Shown: positions 10,588 through 22,935, counted from the first letter of the stretch. The stretch is DNA of 64,000 nucleotides from Dermatemys mawii (GCA_007922305.1 ML677348.1:17437442-17501441); one strand, 5' to 3'. Numbers and translations: made by a program. The notes: generated by a model from the sequence alone, not told the origin.

Positions 10588-11593
10588 TAGGGTTGCCAAG
10601 TGGCCAGTTTTCAACTGCAACACCCGGTCGAAAAGGGACCCTGGCAGCTATAGTCAGCACTGCTGACCAGGCCATTAAAAGTCTGGTTGGCAGTGCTGCA
10701 AGGCTAAGGCAGGCTAGTCTCTACCTGTGCTGTGCCCCGGAAGCGTCCAGCAGGTCCGGCTCCTAGGCAGCGGGGACACGGGGTGCCACACATTGCCCCC
10801 ATTCCGAGGACCACCTCCACACTCCCACTGGCTGGGAACCACAGCCAATGGGAGCTGGAGGGGCAGTGCCCATAGGCAAGAGCAGCGCGTGGAGCCTCCG
10901 GCCCCCCCACCCCCCCCGGAGCTGGACCCTCTGCTGACCTGCCTTAGCCCTGCTGCGCCACTGACTGGGAGCCACCCAAGGTAAGCCCATGCCCCAGCCC
11001 TAAGCCCCAACCCCCTGCCCCATCTAGGGTGACCAGATGTCCCAGTTTTATAAAGACAGTCCCGATATTTGGGGCTTTGTCTTATATAGGCACCAATTAC
11101 CCCCCCGATTTTTCACACTTGCTGTCTGGTCATCCTCGCTCCTAGCCCCAGTCCTGGCCCCGCCACACACACACACTGTAGCCTCCTCCTGCATCCCAAA
11201 CTCCTCATCTCTGGACGCATCCCAGAGCCTGCACATGCAGCTGGAGCCCTCACCCCCACCCTGGACCCCAACCCCCTGCCCCAGCCTAGAGCCCCCATCC
11301 ACACCCCCAGCCCAGAGCTCATATGCCCTTCTGCACCCCAACCCCCGCCTCAACCCACCATCCCCTCCCACATTTCGAATCTCTCAACCTTACCCCCCAG
11401 CCTGGAGCCCCTCCTGCACCCCAAGCCCCTCATCCCAGAGCCCGCACCCCCTCTCACACCCCAACTGCCTGCTCAGCCCAGTGAAAGTGAGGGAAGGTGG
11501 GGAAGAACAAGCCCCCGAGGAAGGAGGAATGTAGTGAGCAGGGGCAGGGCTGGGGTGTTTGGTTTTTGTGTGAATAGAATGTTGGCAACCCTA
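10588..11593. mobile_element. 1.0-kb hAT-type non-autonomous element with exact 8-bp target duplication
   Basis: It starts TAGGGTTGCCAAG and ends GTTGGCAACCCTA, an inverted pair. CTGCAGCC flanks it exactly on both sides (10580-10587 and 11594-11601), the 8-bp hallmark of hAT insertion. The interior is GC-rich and carries a nested MITE at 11025-11137. Overlapping frames on both strands (for example 11037-11534, Pro/Ser-rich) arise from C-rich low-complexity DNA and are not taken as genes. A shorter relative in the opposite orientation lies at 15412. Confidence 0.88.
11025..11137 (+). mobile_element. hAT MITE, TAGGGTGACCAGA family, copy 3 (nested)
   Basis: The left end is TAGGGTGACCAGATGTCC and the right end a decayed GTCTGGTCATCCTC. 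It lies inside the larger hAT element at 10588-11593, so it arrived later. No convincing target duplication. Confidence 0.8.
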
Positions 11594-11601
11594 CTGCAGC
11601 C

Positions 11602-12364
11602 AGGTTGTCTAGAGAGGGCTCTCAACTTTGTATCTTATTCCTTCCCTCTCCTTTAGCTCACCAGAGCCCCAATTGATTAATTTTCTGAGCAGGCTGAAAA
11701 ACCTACTTCCTCTTTTGAAGGGCACTGAGGGAGGAGGAGTACTGACAGGAAGAGGGGTAGGATGTAGGTGGTCTGGTCTGGGGATCAATGCTTAAAGTGG
11801 TCTGAAAAAAGTCGGGGGTAGCTATCATTTTCTACAGCAACTGAAGCAGAATCTCATCTGTCTGTCCTGCTGCCCCTCATTAGTTCTGACCCCACATCTG
11901 CCCAACCTCTCCAACCACCCCTCAGTTAGAAGACTGGCATTATTGTAAGGGCTAAGTATTACTGTTGTTATAACATACACCCAAAGTGTAATTTTCAGAC
12001 TAAATTTTTACCTTGTAGTTCTCTAGTGACATAGATCATCCATTTACGCTTTTACTCCCCTAGTTTATAAATTTACCAAACAGCTGGCTGAAAATAGAGC
12101 CTTATACTTACAACTGGATATATTTTATTCTGGTTAGAAAAGAATATTTGATAGGGCCAATAAAAACATAGGGGGACATAAATAAACTTTACAGGAAGTA
12201 GGAATATTTTCAATGGGCAAAGGAGAATCCAGTGTAGGCAGAACATCCAAGGACTGTCTCAGACATCTGAGAGGAAGTTTTACTCCTGTCTGCCATATTT
12301 ATTATCATAATGACTTCTATAAACTGTGGTCTCAAAGGGCAGGGCTATGAAATGTAGGGAGTAG
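11602..12364. other. unannotated sequence
   Basis: No gene or known repeat seen. Confidence 0.45.
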
Positions 12365-12745
12365 AGCTGATCAACATTTCGTGATTGAAAAGTGGAATTT
12401 TGACACAAATGATTTTTCTTTCCCCAGAAGCATTCCAATCTCAACAACTTTACTTTGTTTTCAAACAGAAACATTTTAACCAAAAGAAAAATCAAAAATT
12501 TCTAACTATTCTTGTTTTTAAATTGTGAAGAAAAACCCATTCTCTCGCATTTTCCCTACCCACTGGAAAAAGATGAGGCGGGGGGGAGCCAAAGTTGTTT
12601 TTTTAATTATTTCCTTCACTGTCCCTCTCACATACTTTTTATTTTCCTTTTCTCCCTAAACAAAAATGTTAATGAAAAATTCTCCCAAAAATGAAATCAT
12701 TATTTTCAAATTTTTCATGAAACGTGCCATTTTTATTGACCAGCT
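12365..12745. repeat. AT-rich dispersed repeat with AGAGCTGATCA / TTGACCAGCTGTA ends
   Basis: The two ends are roughly inverted copies, and the body is rich in AAAATTTT-like tracts. Similar blocks end in GACCAGCTCTA near 33.0 kb and CCAGCTGTAAT near 27.4 kb, suggesting one old non-autonomous DNA element family. I could not confirm a target duplication. Confidence 0.45.
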
Positions 12746-15025
12746 GTAACAAATAAATACTAAATACAATTAATAATGATGATAATACCTAGTAGTGAGC
12801 ACGCTTTGGTCAGTGTGCTTGGAAAGAAGGCACAGGCTGCACTTGTATTAGCTGAGCGAGCGCTGGCTCAGTCCAATTGAGCATAGCCTTCTAAACTATC
12901 TAGTTCACACTAGGTAACTTCAGAGACTTCAAGATGGCATCTAAAGGGAAAAAAAATGGTGTTAGTACGTTTCCCTTCACCCCCACTCCCATCTATTTAG
13001 GTTCCTGTGCCATATCACGCTAAGTGAGCACTTTCCTAGAGTTAAGAACAAGATGACTTGTATCAAGATTAGCTCTATCCATTCCTGCCCTTGAGAAGAA
13101 AGAGTGTATGCGTGGGGTGGTGGTGTTTTTTTCCCTGAAATGCCATAGGGGGTTCTTTGTAAACGCAAGGGTAAAAGACATGTTCTTTGCAGATCTACCG
13201 GAAAGTGGCAAGATTGGTGGTAGTTCTTCGATCCTGCTGGACTGAGTTTTATACTCGGAAGACAGCGTCTTAGAAAACCCAGTCTCCTGTGCACAAGAGT
13301 TTCACCACTGCGCTAGATTGACTATTGCTCTAGGCGATATTATTGCCCCTGCAGAGCAAAGTCACTGAGGGTAACTGAGGTCTTGGATAGCAAAGTAATT
13401 CGCTAAGGATTCCAGGTCCAGACCTTTTAGCAGTTTGCAAGGGAGAATGAAGACCTTCGATTTGACATAATATTTTATGGGAAGTCAGTGGAATGAGCAG
13501 AGTATAGGACTGATGTGCTCAGGGTAACCCATGTTAGTGAGGAGATATGTCCTGTTCCAGTTGCAGTTTCTTTGCACTGATGCTTTTAAACTCAGATGAA
13601 CTGCTTTGCTGTAGACCACACAGGAGATAACAAAGGCATGTATTAGTGAGTCTTCTAGATCATCGTCAGCTAGGCTGAGACATAGCCACCTACACAGTCA
13701 GAAAATGCAGAATACATTACTATGTGCAAGAATGCCACATCAGCATTTATGGGTACACCTCCTCACCCGCGGAGGCCTCTCCATTTCTACAAGCTCTTCT
13801 AAATGTTGCTCTGCTGTCTTCAACTACAATCTCCATTTTGCTAGGACTGAACTCTTGCTTATCTGTGTTCCTTGTCATTCACCTGAAGAGCTCAGCTTCA
13901 TTGCCCCTACTATTTATATCTTGGTAGCACTTAGGGAAATCAAAGATCAAGGCATCTTTCTGCTAGGCAGAATAAAGACACAGCAAAAAGACAGTTCTTG
14001 CTCCAAAAAACCTCACAACGTAGGTTAATAAGAGGAGAGACTAGTAAATGGGGCGGGGGGAACAGAGAGAGCAAACAAAGCAACAGTAACATGTTATGAA
14101 GTTTAAAGGAGACCTTTTTTTTTTAATTAAGTTCTTTTCCAACCCTAGGGGCTCCTGGAATAAAGTTATAGAAACATAAAAGCATTTAGTGTTGTTATAA
14201 TTCATTTATAAAGGCTTTGCCCAGTTTTACTTCTTTATTGCATCCTTATAAAATTCTGTGGGATTTTTCTTTAAGAGAAAACAGGCAGACAAAGTAGCAT
14301 TAATAGACTGTTCATTTCATTCTCTGTCTCAGCTTTAAGAATCAAGGAAATTAAAGTACAGGAGCCCAGAGACAAAATGGCATTCATAGAAAAGGACACC
14401 CTTGCACTTTTGGTCAGGGAGAAAAGGAGACACACTAATTATGGAATTACAATGAGCCCTTTACTGCCGCTTGGATCTCTTAAAGGAGTAAAAACACCCA
14501 CCCACCCCAAAATCAGAGCAGACATATCAAGTAATCGGCAAGCTTTGTTCAGAGACAACAGGTGCAGATGAACACACATATCCTGAATTATTGCAAGTAA
14601 AGGAAAAAATTAACTCTTTTCCCTAAAGTGAGAAATACAATGCTTATAATTTTTATCTAGCTCCCTCCATGTGCTCATTTACTATTGGTCCTATACACAC
14701 TGCTGTTCTATGGTGTGACACCCACAAAAAGATATTCAGAGTTCAAGGAACAGTGTTTCCTAGACTGTACAGAGTTTAAGGCTAGAAGGAACCAACAGGT
14801 CACCTGGAGTGACCTCCTGTATATCACAGCCATTACATTTCACCCAAACATCCCTATATCGAGCCCAGTGATTTTAGTTAGACTGAAGTATTTCAGTCCC
14901 CAAGAGACTAAACTGTTGTTTGCACAGGAGAGACCAACGTGCCACCAATGCCCAAGGCTCCTGCAATGGTAAGGAACTAATTAGGTGAGCCATGCTCAAA
15001 TTATCCCAGCAGGCAGCCCATACCC
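12746..15025. other. mostly unannotated sequence
   Basis: No host gene recognised. About 13920-14035 has a pattern (agcactta... aaaaagacagttcttgctcc...) like a dispersed bird/turtle repeat whose consensus includes 'acagtccctgcccc'; a second example lies near 51066. The frame at 13705-14028 (107 codons) overlaps this and has no known domain. Confidence 0.4.
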
Positions 15026-15033
15026 CGTGCAGC

Positions 15034-15290
15034 CAGGGCCGGCTCCAGGCTCCAGTGCGGCAAGCATGTGCCTGGGGTGGCAAGCCGCAGCCTGCCAGTT
15101 GCTGTCAGGGCAGCAGTCAGGCAGCCTTCGGCAGCATTTCTGCGGAAGGTCTGCTGGTCGCGCGGATTCGGCGGCATTTCAGCCGCAGTTTCGCCGAAGC
15201 CGGGGGACCAGTGGACCTCCCACAGAAACGCCACCAAAGGCCGCCTGAGTGCCGCGCTTGGGGCGGCAAAAAACAATGAGCCACCCCCTT
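15034..15290 (+). mobile_element. 257-bp hAT MITE, CAGGGCCGGCTCC family
   Basis: The left end is CAGGGCCGGCTCCAGG; the right end is a decayed inverted copy (GAGCCACCCC). Flanks CGTGCAGC (15026-15033) and CATGCAGC (15291-15298) match at 7 of 8, giving an 8-bp target duplication. The GC-rich interior contains short repeated 'cggcagcatttctgc'-like motifs in both orientations. Overlapping frames in it are chance. Confidence 0.8.
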
Positions 15291-15411
15291 CATGCAGCAA
15301 AGTGTGAGGGGGGATCCTAAAGTCCTTGCTGATCTGACATAGGTGGGAGTCCTTCCCAGCTCCAGATCTGGGGACCAGTTTGCCCCTGAGTGTATGAGCA
15401 AGACACACCAC

Positions 15412-15814
15412 TAGGGTTGCCAACTTTTGACTCACAGGGCGAGCTGGCGCATGTGGTTCAAGCCCCACAGGGATATGGGGAGCTACATGGAGGATCAGGG
15501 CTTCCCCATGAGGCTGGCACAGGCGGCTCCAGCCCCTTGTGGGGGTTCTGCAGGCTGGATGAAATTAACCACGGGGCCGGATCTGGCCCGCAGGCTCCCC
15601 ACCCCTGCCCCACCCATAGGAGCCGCAGGAGGGACAAGCCGGCTTGCTTCCCAGGAGCCGCATGGCACAGAGGCTAGCAGAGAGCCTGCCAGCCCTGCTG
15701 TGCGGTGCCACTAACCGGACAGTTAACGGCCCGGTCAGCAGTGCTGACCAGAGCCACCACGATTCCTTTTCGTCTGGGTGTTCCAGGTCAAAACCCAGAC
15801 ACTTGGTCACCCTA
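15412..15814 (-). mobile_element. 403-bp hAT-type element, TAGGGTTGCCAA family, short copy
   Basis: It begins TAGGGTTGCCAAC and ends CTTGGTCACCCTA. Flanks CACACCAC (15404-15411) and CACACCAG (15815-15822) agree at 7 of 8. Read in reverse complement, its last ~120 bases align with the first ~120 bases of the element at 10588 (shared GTCAGCACTGCTGACC core), so both belong to one family in opposite orientations, this one internally shortened. Confidence 0.82.
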
Positions 15815-15822
15815 CACACCAG

Positions 15823-17454
15823 CCACGCATCTAATCAAGAGGATTAACTGTAGGACTTCAGAGTATCAGTCCACCCTGTCTGGTGTCCTGTCTCCAGCTA
15901 TGGCCAATCCCTGATGCTTTAGAGGAAGGCAAAAGAAAACCCAGAATACATCTGGCCTATTGGGCCTTCTATTTTTAAGATGACTCCATCTTGCTTGTAA
16001 AGTTGAGTAAATATTCCTTACTAAAGCACTTATTTTTCTAATTCACCTCTGGACACCTAAGGGGTAAGTTTTCAAAAAGGTTTCTACAAAGCTTCTACTG
16101 TGCATGTACAAAACTGCACACTCACGTACATGCAGCTACACGGGGCAGATCAAACACCAGTGGCTGCCCTTTAGATAGCATAATGCATGCCCATGCACAG
16201 TTGTTACAATCTGAAACCTGCAAAACCCCATTTGAGTTAATGGGTTTGGGGGCCCTATACAACTTGCAGCAATGTGCGTGAGAAATAAACCCAAATATCT
16301 GAGGAACTACACCAATAGTAAACACACATATGTTCAGAGAGAGATTCAATAGCTCACCTATTAGGTCTTCTGCATCTTTAGCTTCTATGGTTCTATTATT
16401 CTAAGAGGTCTGTTTAAGCCAATACTTTTCTATACCTGTGCCTGCAGGATTTTGCAGCTGTGCAGGGAATCCAAGAGATCTGTTCATGGGGACTGTTCCA
16501 TAACAAACCCCATGAGGAAAAAGTAATGGCTTCAAAATTGGCTTATTTTAAAAAGGCACATAGAGAGGAGATAAAATCTGAGATCTTATCCAGGTAGAGA
16601 TCTTAGCTTGGCCTTCCAGTTACATTCTTTCTGTTATTAAAATAGTTTATGAAACCAGGCAGCCAGCTACCTCTCTGAATTCAGTAACGTTAGCTCTCTT
16701 CAATGGTAACAATTGAAAGTCTCAGGAGCCAGATCCTCTCTTGGGGAAAATCTGCATTGTTCCATTTAAATCAGTGGAGCTATGTCTATTTATACCTGCT
16801 GAAGATCTGGCCCTATAATTCTAGGTAGGCTTCTTTCCAGGGAGCAAGCCCATCAGTCTTCTACTTCTGCAGTAAAGAGTAAAATTAAAGAGACCGCTTA
16901 TGCCTTGAAAAGCGCTATAACCTGGACGGTAAAATCAAGACAAATCCAAAATTAATTTCATGTTTCAAACATGATTATCTTTCTTTAACGGGATAACTGA
17001 TGTTTTTAGAACTGAATCCCCCAAATGTGATAAAGCCTTGGAGATGTCCAAATACAAACTTATAGTTAACATAGAGGATACCAGAGAATATTTGCTTGAA
17101 GCAAATTGAAAGTCTCTCCCTATATCAGGCCTTGATCTTGCAATGTAATATGCACGGCATGAGCTATATACCCACACAGAGATCCTTAGACTCCAGTGGG
17201 GCTAGGGGTTGGGGGGAAGGCCTTAGATTGCAAACTCTTTTCAAACTGCATGTATCTATAGCACTTAGCAGTGAGGCCCTGACCCTGACTGGGCTCTTCC
17301 AGCACTACCATAATTAATAATAATTTGCACTGAAAAACTGATAGTTATAGTCATCCAATCAGCTAACAGAAACCTACCAGGTAGCTTAGGTGATCTGTCA
17401 CATGGCTTGAGAATTTCAATAGTAAGTACTTTTTTGACTGCCGCAGCACATTAA
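15823..17454. other. mostly unannotated sequence
   Basis: About 16725-16815 resembles a common amniote repeat (ccagatcctc... atttaaatcagtggagct... gatctggccct), partly palindromic. Otherwise nothing recognised. Confidence 0.4.
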
Positions 17455-18265
17455 GTGGATGTTTTCAGAGAATCATCCATGATGATTCCAAGATCTCCTC
17501 CTTGAGTGATAACAACTGATTTAGACCCCCTAATTTCGTATGTATTGTTGGAATTATATTTTCCAATAAGCATTATTTTGCTCTTAACATTGAATTCCAT
17601 TTGTCATTTTGTTGCTCCAAAACCCAGTTTTGTGAGAACCTCTTTTGTAATTCTTTGCAGTAAGCTTGGGACTGAACTACCTTATGTAATTTATTTTGAT
17701 CTGCAAACTTTTACACCTCATTGTTTACCCTCTTTTCCAGATCATTTATGAATATGTTGAACAGCGAAGGTCTCAGTACAGATCTTTGGGGGATCCTGAT
17801 ATTTACCTCTCTCCACTGTGTAAACTGACCGTTTATTCCTACCCTGTATTTCCTATCTTTTAACTAGTTACTGATGCATGGCATATCCCGTAACTGCTTA
17901 CTTTGTCTAAGAGCCTTTGGTGTGGGACCTTGTCAAAGGCTTTCTGAAAGTCCAAGTACACTATATACACATGATCACCTTGGTCCACATGCTTGTTGAC
18001 CCCCTCAACTGATTGGAGAGGCATGATTTCCCTTTACAATAGCCAATGTTGACTGTCGCCCAACATATTGTGTTCATCCATGTGTCTGATCATTCTGTTC
18101 ATTACTATAGTTTCAACCAATCTGCCTAGTACTGAAGTTAGGCTTATGGCCTGTAATTGTCAGGATCACTTCTGGAGCCTTTAAAAAAAGACATTACATT
18201 AGCTATCCTTCAGTCATCTGATGCAGAGGTTGATGTAAGTGATAAGTTACACACCACAGTTAACA
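17455..18265 (-). pseudogene. CR1 LINE reverse transcriptase fragment, degenerate
   Basis: Read on the minus strand, the block encodes DFQKAFDKVPHQRLLDKV, the palm region of CR1-type reverse transcriptase, which copies LINE RNA into DNA at the insertion site. Downstream lie decayed forms of the [10 protein letters not shown] region and the FADD loop, with several stops and frameshifts. The CR1 3' end is not seen next to it, so it is an internal fragment of an old copy. Confidence 0.8.
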
Positions 18266-20154
18266 AACTCATCATGAGCTACTGGTGAACAGAATAAAGG
18301 CTAATAAATCATACATACTGTTCATTCATACTCACCCATATTAGCTATTGGCCCTGACTTTCCTGAGCAGTAAGATTGCTTTGTGCTTTTCCAGTGTCAC
18401 AGCGAACTTCAAAAGCTGTAGATCTGGCCACTGAAAGATTTCCTTTATGGAGACATCTCCTCCGGCAGTGTATACCTGCCATAGCAGCTCCTGTGCTACC
18501 CTCTTCTAGCCATTTGTACAGGAGGACATGGCTGGGTGTAAGGACATGTGGCAAGAGCTCCTGTAAGCTCAGCTGCTGCAATAACCCATCTGGTCTCTTG
18601 GCATCTTGTGTAGATTAAAGCAAAGTGATCTAACATATTAGACTGTCCAACATCCAGCAACTCCAGCATGAGGGGGAACAGAAACGTGGCTTAAACTACC
18701 CTTGTATCAATCCCTCCAGACTTGTGTTGAGTAACCATGAGCCAGACTAGAGAAACTGAACCACAGAATTAAAATGAGATGAAACTGTACACAGTATAAG
18801 CCGTCCCTTAAGTTAGTCCTCAAGCTTCAGCTAAAACTGAGAATTCTTCATCTCAATTTCTTTTTTGCTTTAGGGAACTTCCTATTTTGTTTGGGTCTTG
18901 GAGCAAATGAAACCGAATCAAGGCACTTAAACTTGCCCTAGAACATCCATTGTTATGAACTCTGAGAAGCAGGAAATAAGTTTTTTGTTTTGCAAGCATC
19001 TCACGAGACTGCAATGATTATATTAAAATTTTAATCACAAACTCCTTAAGTTAAAACCACAAAGGACTCATTGTACTAGAGAGTTTCACAATTTGAAGTT
19101 CCTTTATAAATTTGTGTCAGATCGCAATTTGCTCTCTGGCAAATGTAAATCAGTTATTAATGAGCCAAAATGCTAACATCAAAGCCTGTGCATCCACATG
19201 CCAGAGAGAGACAAAAGCTCTCACAGTACTATAAATTTGTACATGTACCGGCCTGAACAAGACATTCATTTTACTCCCTGTTTCCTCATCAGAGACACGT
19301 CATTCATAGCAGACTCACTGGTATAATCGCGCCCTCATCTGTAAAAACACCTCCACCTGAGTACTTCATAACGTTGTTATAGTTTGGGGAGCAATAATAT
19401 GCACATTAATGAATAAAAGAGATTCTGAAAGCCAGAACTACTGCAACTTAATGCTTCATTTCTTACTTAATACATCTCGAGGTCAGTTTATTTTCCTTTT
19501 ATATGTAACTCCACTGACTTCAGAGTATCACTCCTGATTAACACCCGTGAAAATAAAACGAGGCATACTCGTGGCACTTCAGAGACAAACCAGTTTTCTT
19601 TACAGACATAGACTACACAGCTGCTAATCTTAAACCAGTGAAAATGACATCAGCCTCAGGCCCAAAGCTAACAGATACAGGCTGCAGTTTCTCCAACCAC
19701 TAGTGAGGCACACAGGCCGCTTAGCAAAGACTCCCATGTTCTTTGCAAGCAACTCTCATCTCAGACCTGACAAACTCACTACACCAGGTATACTGATTGC
19801 AGGGTATTTGTCCATCCAGAGTAACATGTAAGGTCTCCGTTAAAAGCTTTAGACTTATCATGGTGAGATGTGAGTATAGGTAAAATTTAAGGAATCATAT
19901 CAATTCTATTGAAGTCTATTCTCTTGTGTTCTTAAGGTTAAAAGGAGTCACTACGGAGTACTATTAACTCCTTGACAGCCTGTACATGCAGAAAGGAGTT
20001 GCTACCACTCTCTGGTTAGCCTATTAGATAATACACTGCTCAATTATCTACCATTGCCCCTGTCATAGAACAGTCAATGGAACACTATCAAAGGCAACTG
20101 CAAACAATCGAACTACTCGGAGGAAAACAGGAACCTTTACAACAGCCAAGGGAT
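18266..20154. other. mostly unannotated sequence, possible Penelope-end remnant
   Basis: At about 19570-19660 the pattern 'cgtggcacttcagagac ... acagctgctaatctta' weakly resembles the ends of the Penelope-like elements at 21.5 and 45.1 kb. The rest shows no recognisable family or gene. Confidence 0.35.
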
Positions 20155-20788
20155 TGCCCTGCCTGTGTGTAGAGACAAAAGACTTTCAGTATAACACAGA
20201 GTGGGGAGAGACACTCTGCAGCCATTCACTGAAGAGTCATCTTGTGAAGCAGGTGTTTTTCATGCACGACTGGATCCTGGTTCCTGTGAAGCCAGCCAGC
20301 TCTGCAACTTTGGGGCAAAACATACTTAATTAAATAGGAAAGGCAACTATTGATAAGAGTAGGCCCTAGTTCACATTTTAGGATTTTGTTTTGTATTGTA
20401 ATTATTTATTTCCATCACGTACTCTTGTTTCTAGTGGAACTCAATTCTTTCTTAATTCTTTCTTTTGTTTCATTACAAGTCCTGTGTCTTATATAGGTTT
20501 AAGGTAAAAACTGGGGCACACTGCTCCTTTGAGGAGAGGATCTGGGATTTCTATGAGTAGCCAATGTAAGAGGCTGGATATCACAGGGGTCTTGGGCACC
20601 AGGGTGTACCTTGTGTTAACCTGCAAGGCAAAGACTGGGCTGCCACAGCCCAGAGGAGAGTGCTTAAGTGGCGGAAAGGCTGGTAGCTTTAGGGAGCTAA
20701 CACCCAGTCACTACAAGTCAGACTTCCTCATACTAGGGGTGAGGGTCACAAGGTGACTCACAGTTCTGGCACCCCAACATCCATCACA
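20155..20788 (+). mobile_element. probable LTR of an ERV-like element, left end unclear
   Basis: The block from about 20.3 kb to 20788 resembles a turtle LTR: a pyrimidine-rich stretch, a CTTATATAGGTTTAAGG segment, then a GC-richer tail ending CATCCATCACA. LTRs usually end in CA, which fits. I cannot define a TG start, a target duplication or a second LTR, so it is a solo or truncated LTR at best. No viral coding sequence is next to it. Confidence 0.4.
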
Positions 20789-21530
20789 ACAAGAAAATGC
20801 AATCTCTCTTTAAAAGTTACATATAGAGATAAGATCTGGAACCAAACCCCCACAATCCTGTAGGAAATTCAGATCCAGACCTGAACTTCAGAAATGCTCC
20901 TTGAACCTACAGTAGGATGAACCAAAACTTTCATATCTTAACATCCTCCATATGTTGGGATCCCAACTGAGTGGCTCAGGCTCATTCCTAGCTTTTTATA
21001 CTCTCTCATTTTGCTTTCCTTCCCCCCTTCTCTTTCCCTCCAAGCACAGTCAATTCTCTATGGCTATTCGTAAGCATTGGAAAAGATGGTGGTTAATATA
21101 GATTGGATTATGGGGCATAGTTTACTATGCAGTTAGGAACAAAACATTGAGGTTTAAGGTCTCAGCTTCTTCTTGAAATTAGTTGTAAATGCCTACTATT
21201 AAATTTCTATGAAAATGTGTTTTTCATTACTGTGGAATTGCCCAATTCCTGCACTTGCAGGAAATTTTCAAGTAAGAATGAACTTAACTTCCCAGGTGAA
21301 ATGGTATCTCTCAGTAACACAAAAATTGTTCAGGTAAGTACCAGTATAGTATTAATTTAAATGCATACAATGTTGGGACAATAAAGAATGTACAGGGTAA
21401 ACCTACTCAGTCTCTCGCTCCTTAACCTACTGATCTTTCAACAGAAACTAACTGAAGGATTCTAATGGAATTTCCACTAAGATATAAACTTAAATACAAG
21501 GCAGAAAGGTGAACTGATGTGCTCAAATAA
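20789..21530. other. unannotated sequence
   Basis: AT-rich; no gene or repeat family recognised. Confidence 0.45.
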
Positions 21531-21534
21531 GACA

Positions 21535-22163
21535 ATGAAGACTTGTGACACCTTAGAGACTAACCGGTTTATTTCAGCATAAGCTTTCGTGGGCTATAGC
21601 CCACTTCATCGGATGCATAGACTGGAACAGAAGTAAGATGTATTTATATACACAGAAAGCAAAAAAAAAGAAAAAGGTGTATATTAGCATACCAATTCTA
21701 AGAGGTTGTTTAATTTGGATGGGCCATCATAATTGGTATGCTAATGTACACTTATTTTTTTTTGCTTTTTGTGTATATAAATACATCTTACTTCTGGTCC
21801 ATTCTATGCATCCAATGAAGTGGGCTATAGCCCATGAAAGCTTATGCTGAAATAAACTGGTTAGTCTCTAAGGCAGGGGTCTTCAAACTTTTCCCCCCGC
21901 GGCCCCTTTCCGCGGGGGGAAAGTCTGGCGGCCCCCGCGGGGTATGTCCACCAAAATGCTGCCGCAGAAAGCAGAAGCTTCTGCTTTCCGCAGTGGCAGT
22001 TCGGCGGTCTCCTGGGCAGGCTCGGCAGCGGCACTGGGGTCTCGCACACCCCCGGGATGGGCTCACGCACCCCAATTTGAAGACCACTGCTCTATGGTGC
22101 ACAAGTCTTCATCATCTTATTTACGGATATAGACTAACACGACTGCTAATCTTAAACCTGTCA
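21535..22163. mobile_element. fold-back palindrome derived from Penelope-like element ends
   Basis: The left arm (about 21535-21697) reappears in reverse complement from about 21731, with roughly 90% identity by eye. The arms carry 'gacaccttagagactaac', 'cagcataagctttc' and 'cacttcatcggatgcat', the same motifs as the end of the Penelope-like element at 45112-45260. The spacer is about 33 bases. The right arm is split by a hAT MITE at 21874-22089. After it the sequence resumes with the expected GTGCACAAGTCTTC and ends in 'actaacacgactgctaatc'. Excluding the insertion the hairpin is about 400 bases long. Confidence 0.8.
21874..22089 (+). mobile_element. 216-bp hAT MITE inside the fold-back
   Basis: Ends are CAGGGGTCTTCAAACT and its imperfect inverse TTTGAAGACCACTG. 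Flanks CTCTAAGG (21866-21873) and CTCTATGG (22090-22097) agree at 7 of 8, an 8-bp target duplication. The interior is GC-rich with no plausible gene. The position shows it is younger than the fold-back. Confidence 0.85.
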
Positions 22164-22271
22164 TGATGTGCTCAAGGCATCCCATTGGCAGTATGTTTGT
22201 CACGTTACGTTCACTATGCTGTGTCTGGCATCATATTTAAGAGTATTTCTTGTTTTTCCTACTTCTTTTTA

Positions 22272-22935
22272 GTTATTGATTCAGAATATTTTCTGTAACC
22301 ATGATCAAGACAATGCAAATGCAATTTTAGGTTGCATTAACAGTGGTATAGCCTGCAAGTTATGGGAGGTGATAATGCCATTCTATTCAGCACTGGTTAG
22401 GCTTCAGCTGGAGTATTGTGGGCAATGTTGGTCACCAATGTGTAGAAAGGATGCAGCGAAACTGGAAAGGATCCAGAGGTGAGTGACAAAGATGATCAAA
22501 GGGACGGAATGCACGCCAGATGAGCAAAGGCTGAAGGAACTGGGTATGTTTAGTTTGGAAAAGAGGAGAGTAAGGGGGGACACAATAATAGCCTTCAAAT
22601 ACTTGAAAGACTGCCATAAAAGAGATGGAGAAAAGTTCTCTCTTGCCACAGAGGGCAGGACAAGAAGCAGTGGGTTCAAACAACGACATAGCAGATTTAG
22701 ATTAAATCTCAGGAAAAACTTCCTAACTGTAAGACTATTAAGACATTATAGGATATTATGGAATAGGCTGCCTAGGGAGGTCATGGGATCTTCTTCACTG
22801 GAGGCTTCAAAAGGAGGCTGGATAGCTAGCTGTCTTGGATGGCTTAGACACAACAAATCCTGCATCTTGGCAGGGGGTTAGACTAGATAATCCTTGTGAT
22901 CCCCCTTCTAACTCTTTGATTCAATGATTTGAAGA
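22272..22935 (+). pseudogene. CR1 LINE 3' portion
   Basis: It encodes the C-terminal part of the CR1 ORF2 protein, downstream of the polymerase motifs: LEYCGQCWSP, a stop near 22482, then LKELGMFSLEKRRVRGD, SRFRLNLRKNF and WNRLPREVM. It ends in a 3' tail like GACTAGATAATCCTTGTGA plus a short TTTGATTCAATGATT repeat, the CR1 3' hallmark. The copy is 5'-truncated and carries at least one stop. Confidence 0.85.

Noticed and set aside
11037..11534. 165-codon Pro/Ser-rich open frame
   Set aside because: It lies in C-rich low-complexity DNA inside a hAT element and starts within a nested MITE; no stop codons are expected in such composition.
15001..15468. 155-codon minus-strand frame
   Set aside because: It spans two hAT-type repeats (15034-15290 and the start of 15412-15814) and their spacer; GC-rich repeat sequence explains it.
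15412..15814. Chimeric hAT with two different ends
   Set aside because: The right end first looked like the TAGGGTGACC family, but its reverse complement aligns over ~120 bases with the left end of the element at 10588, so it is simply a mutated family end.
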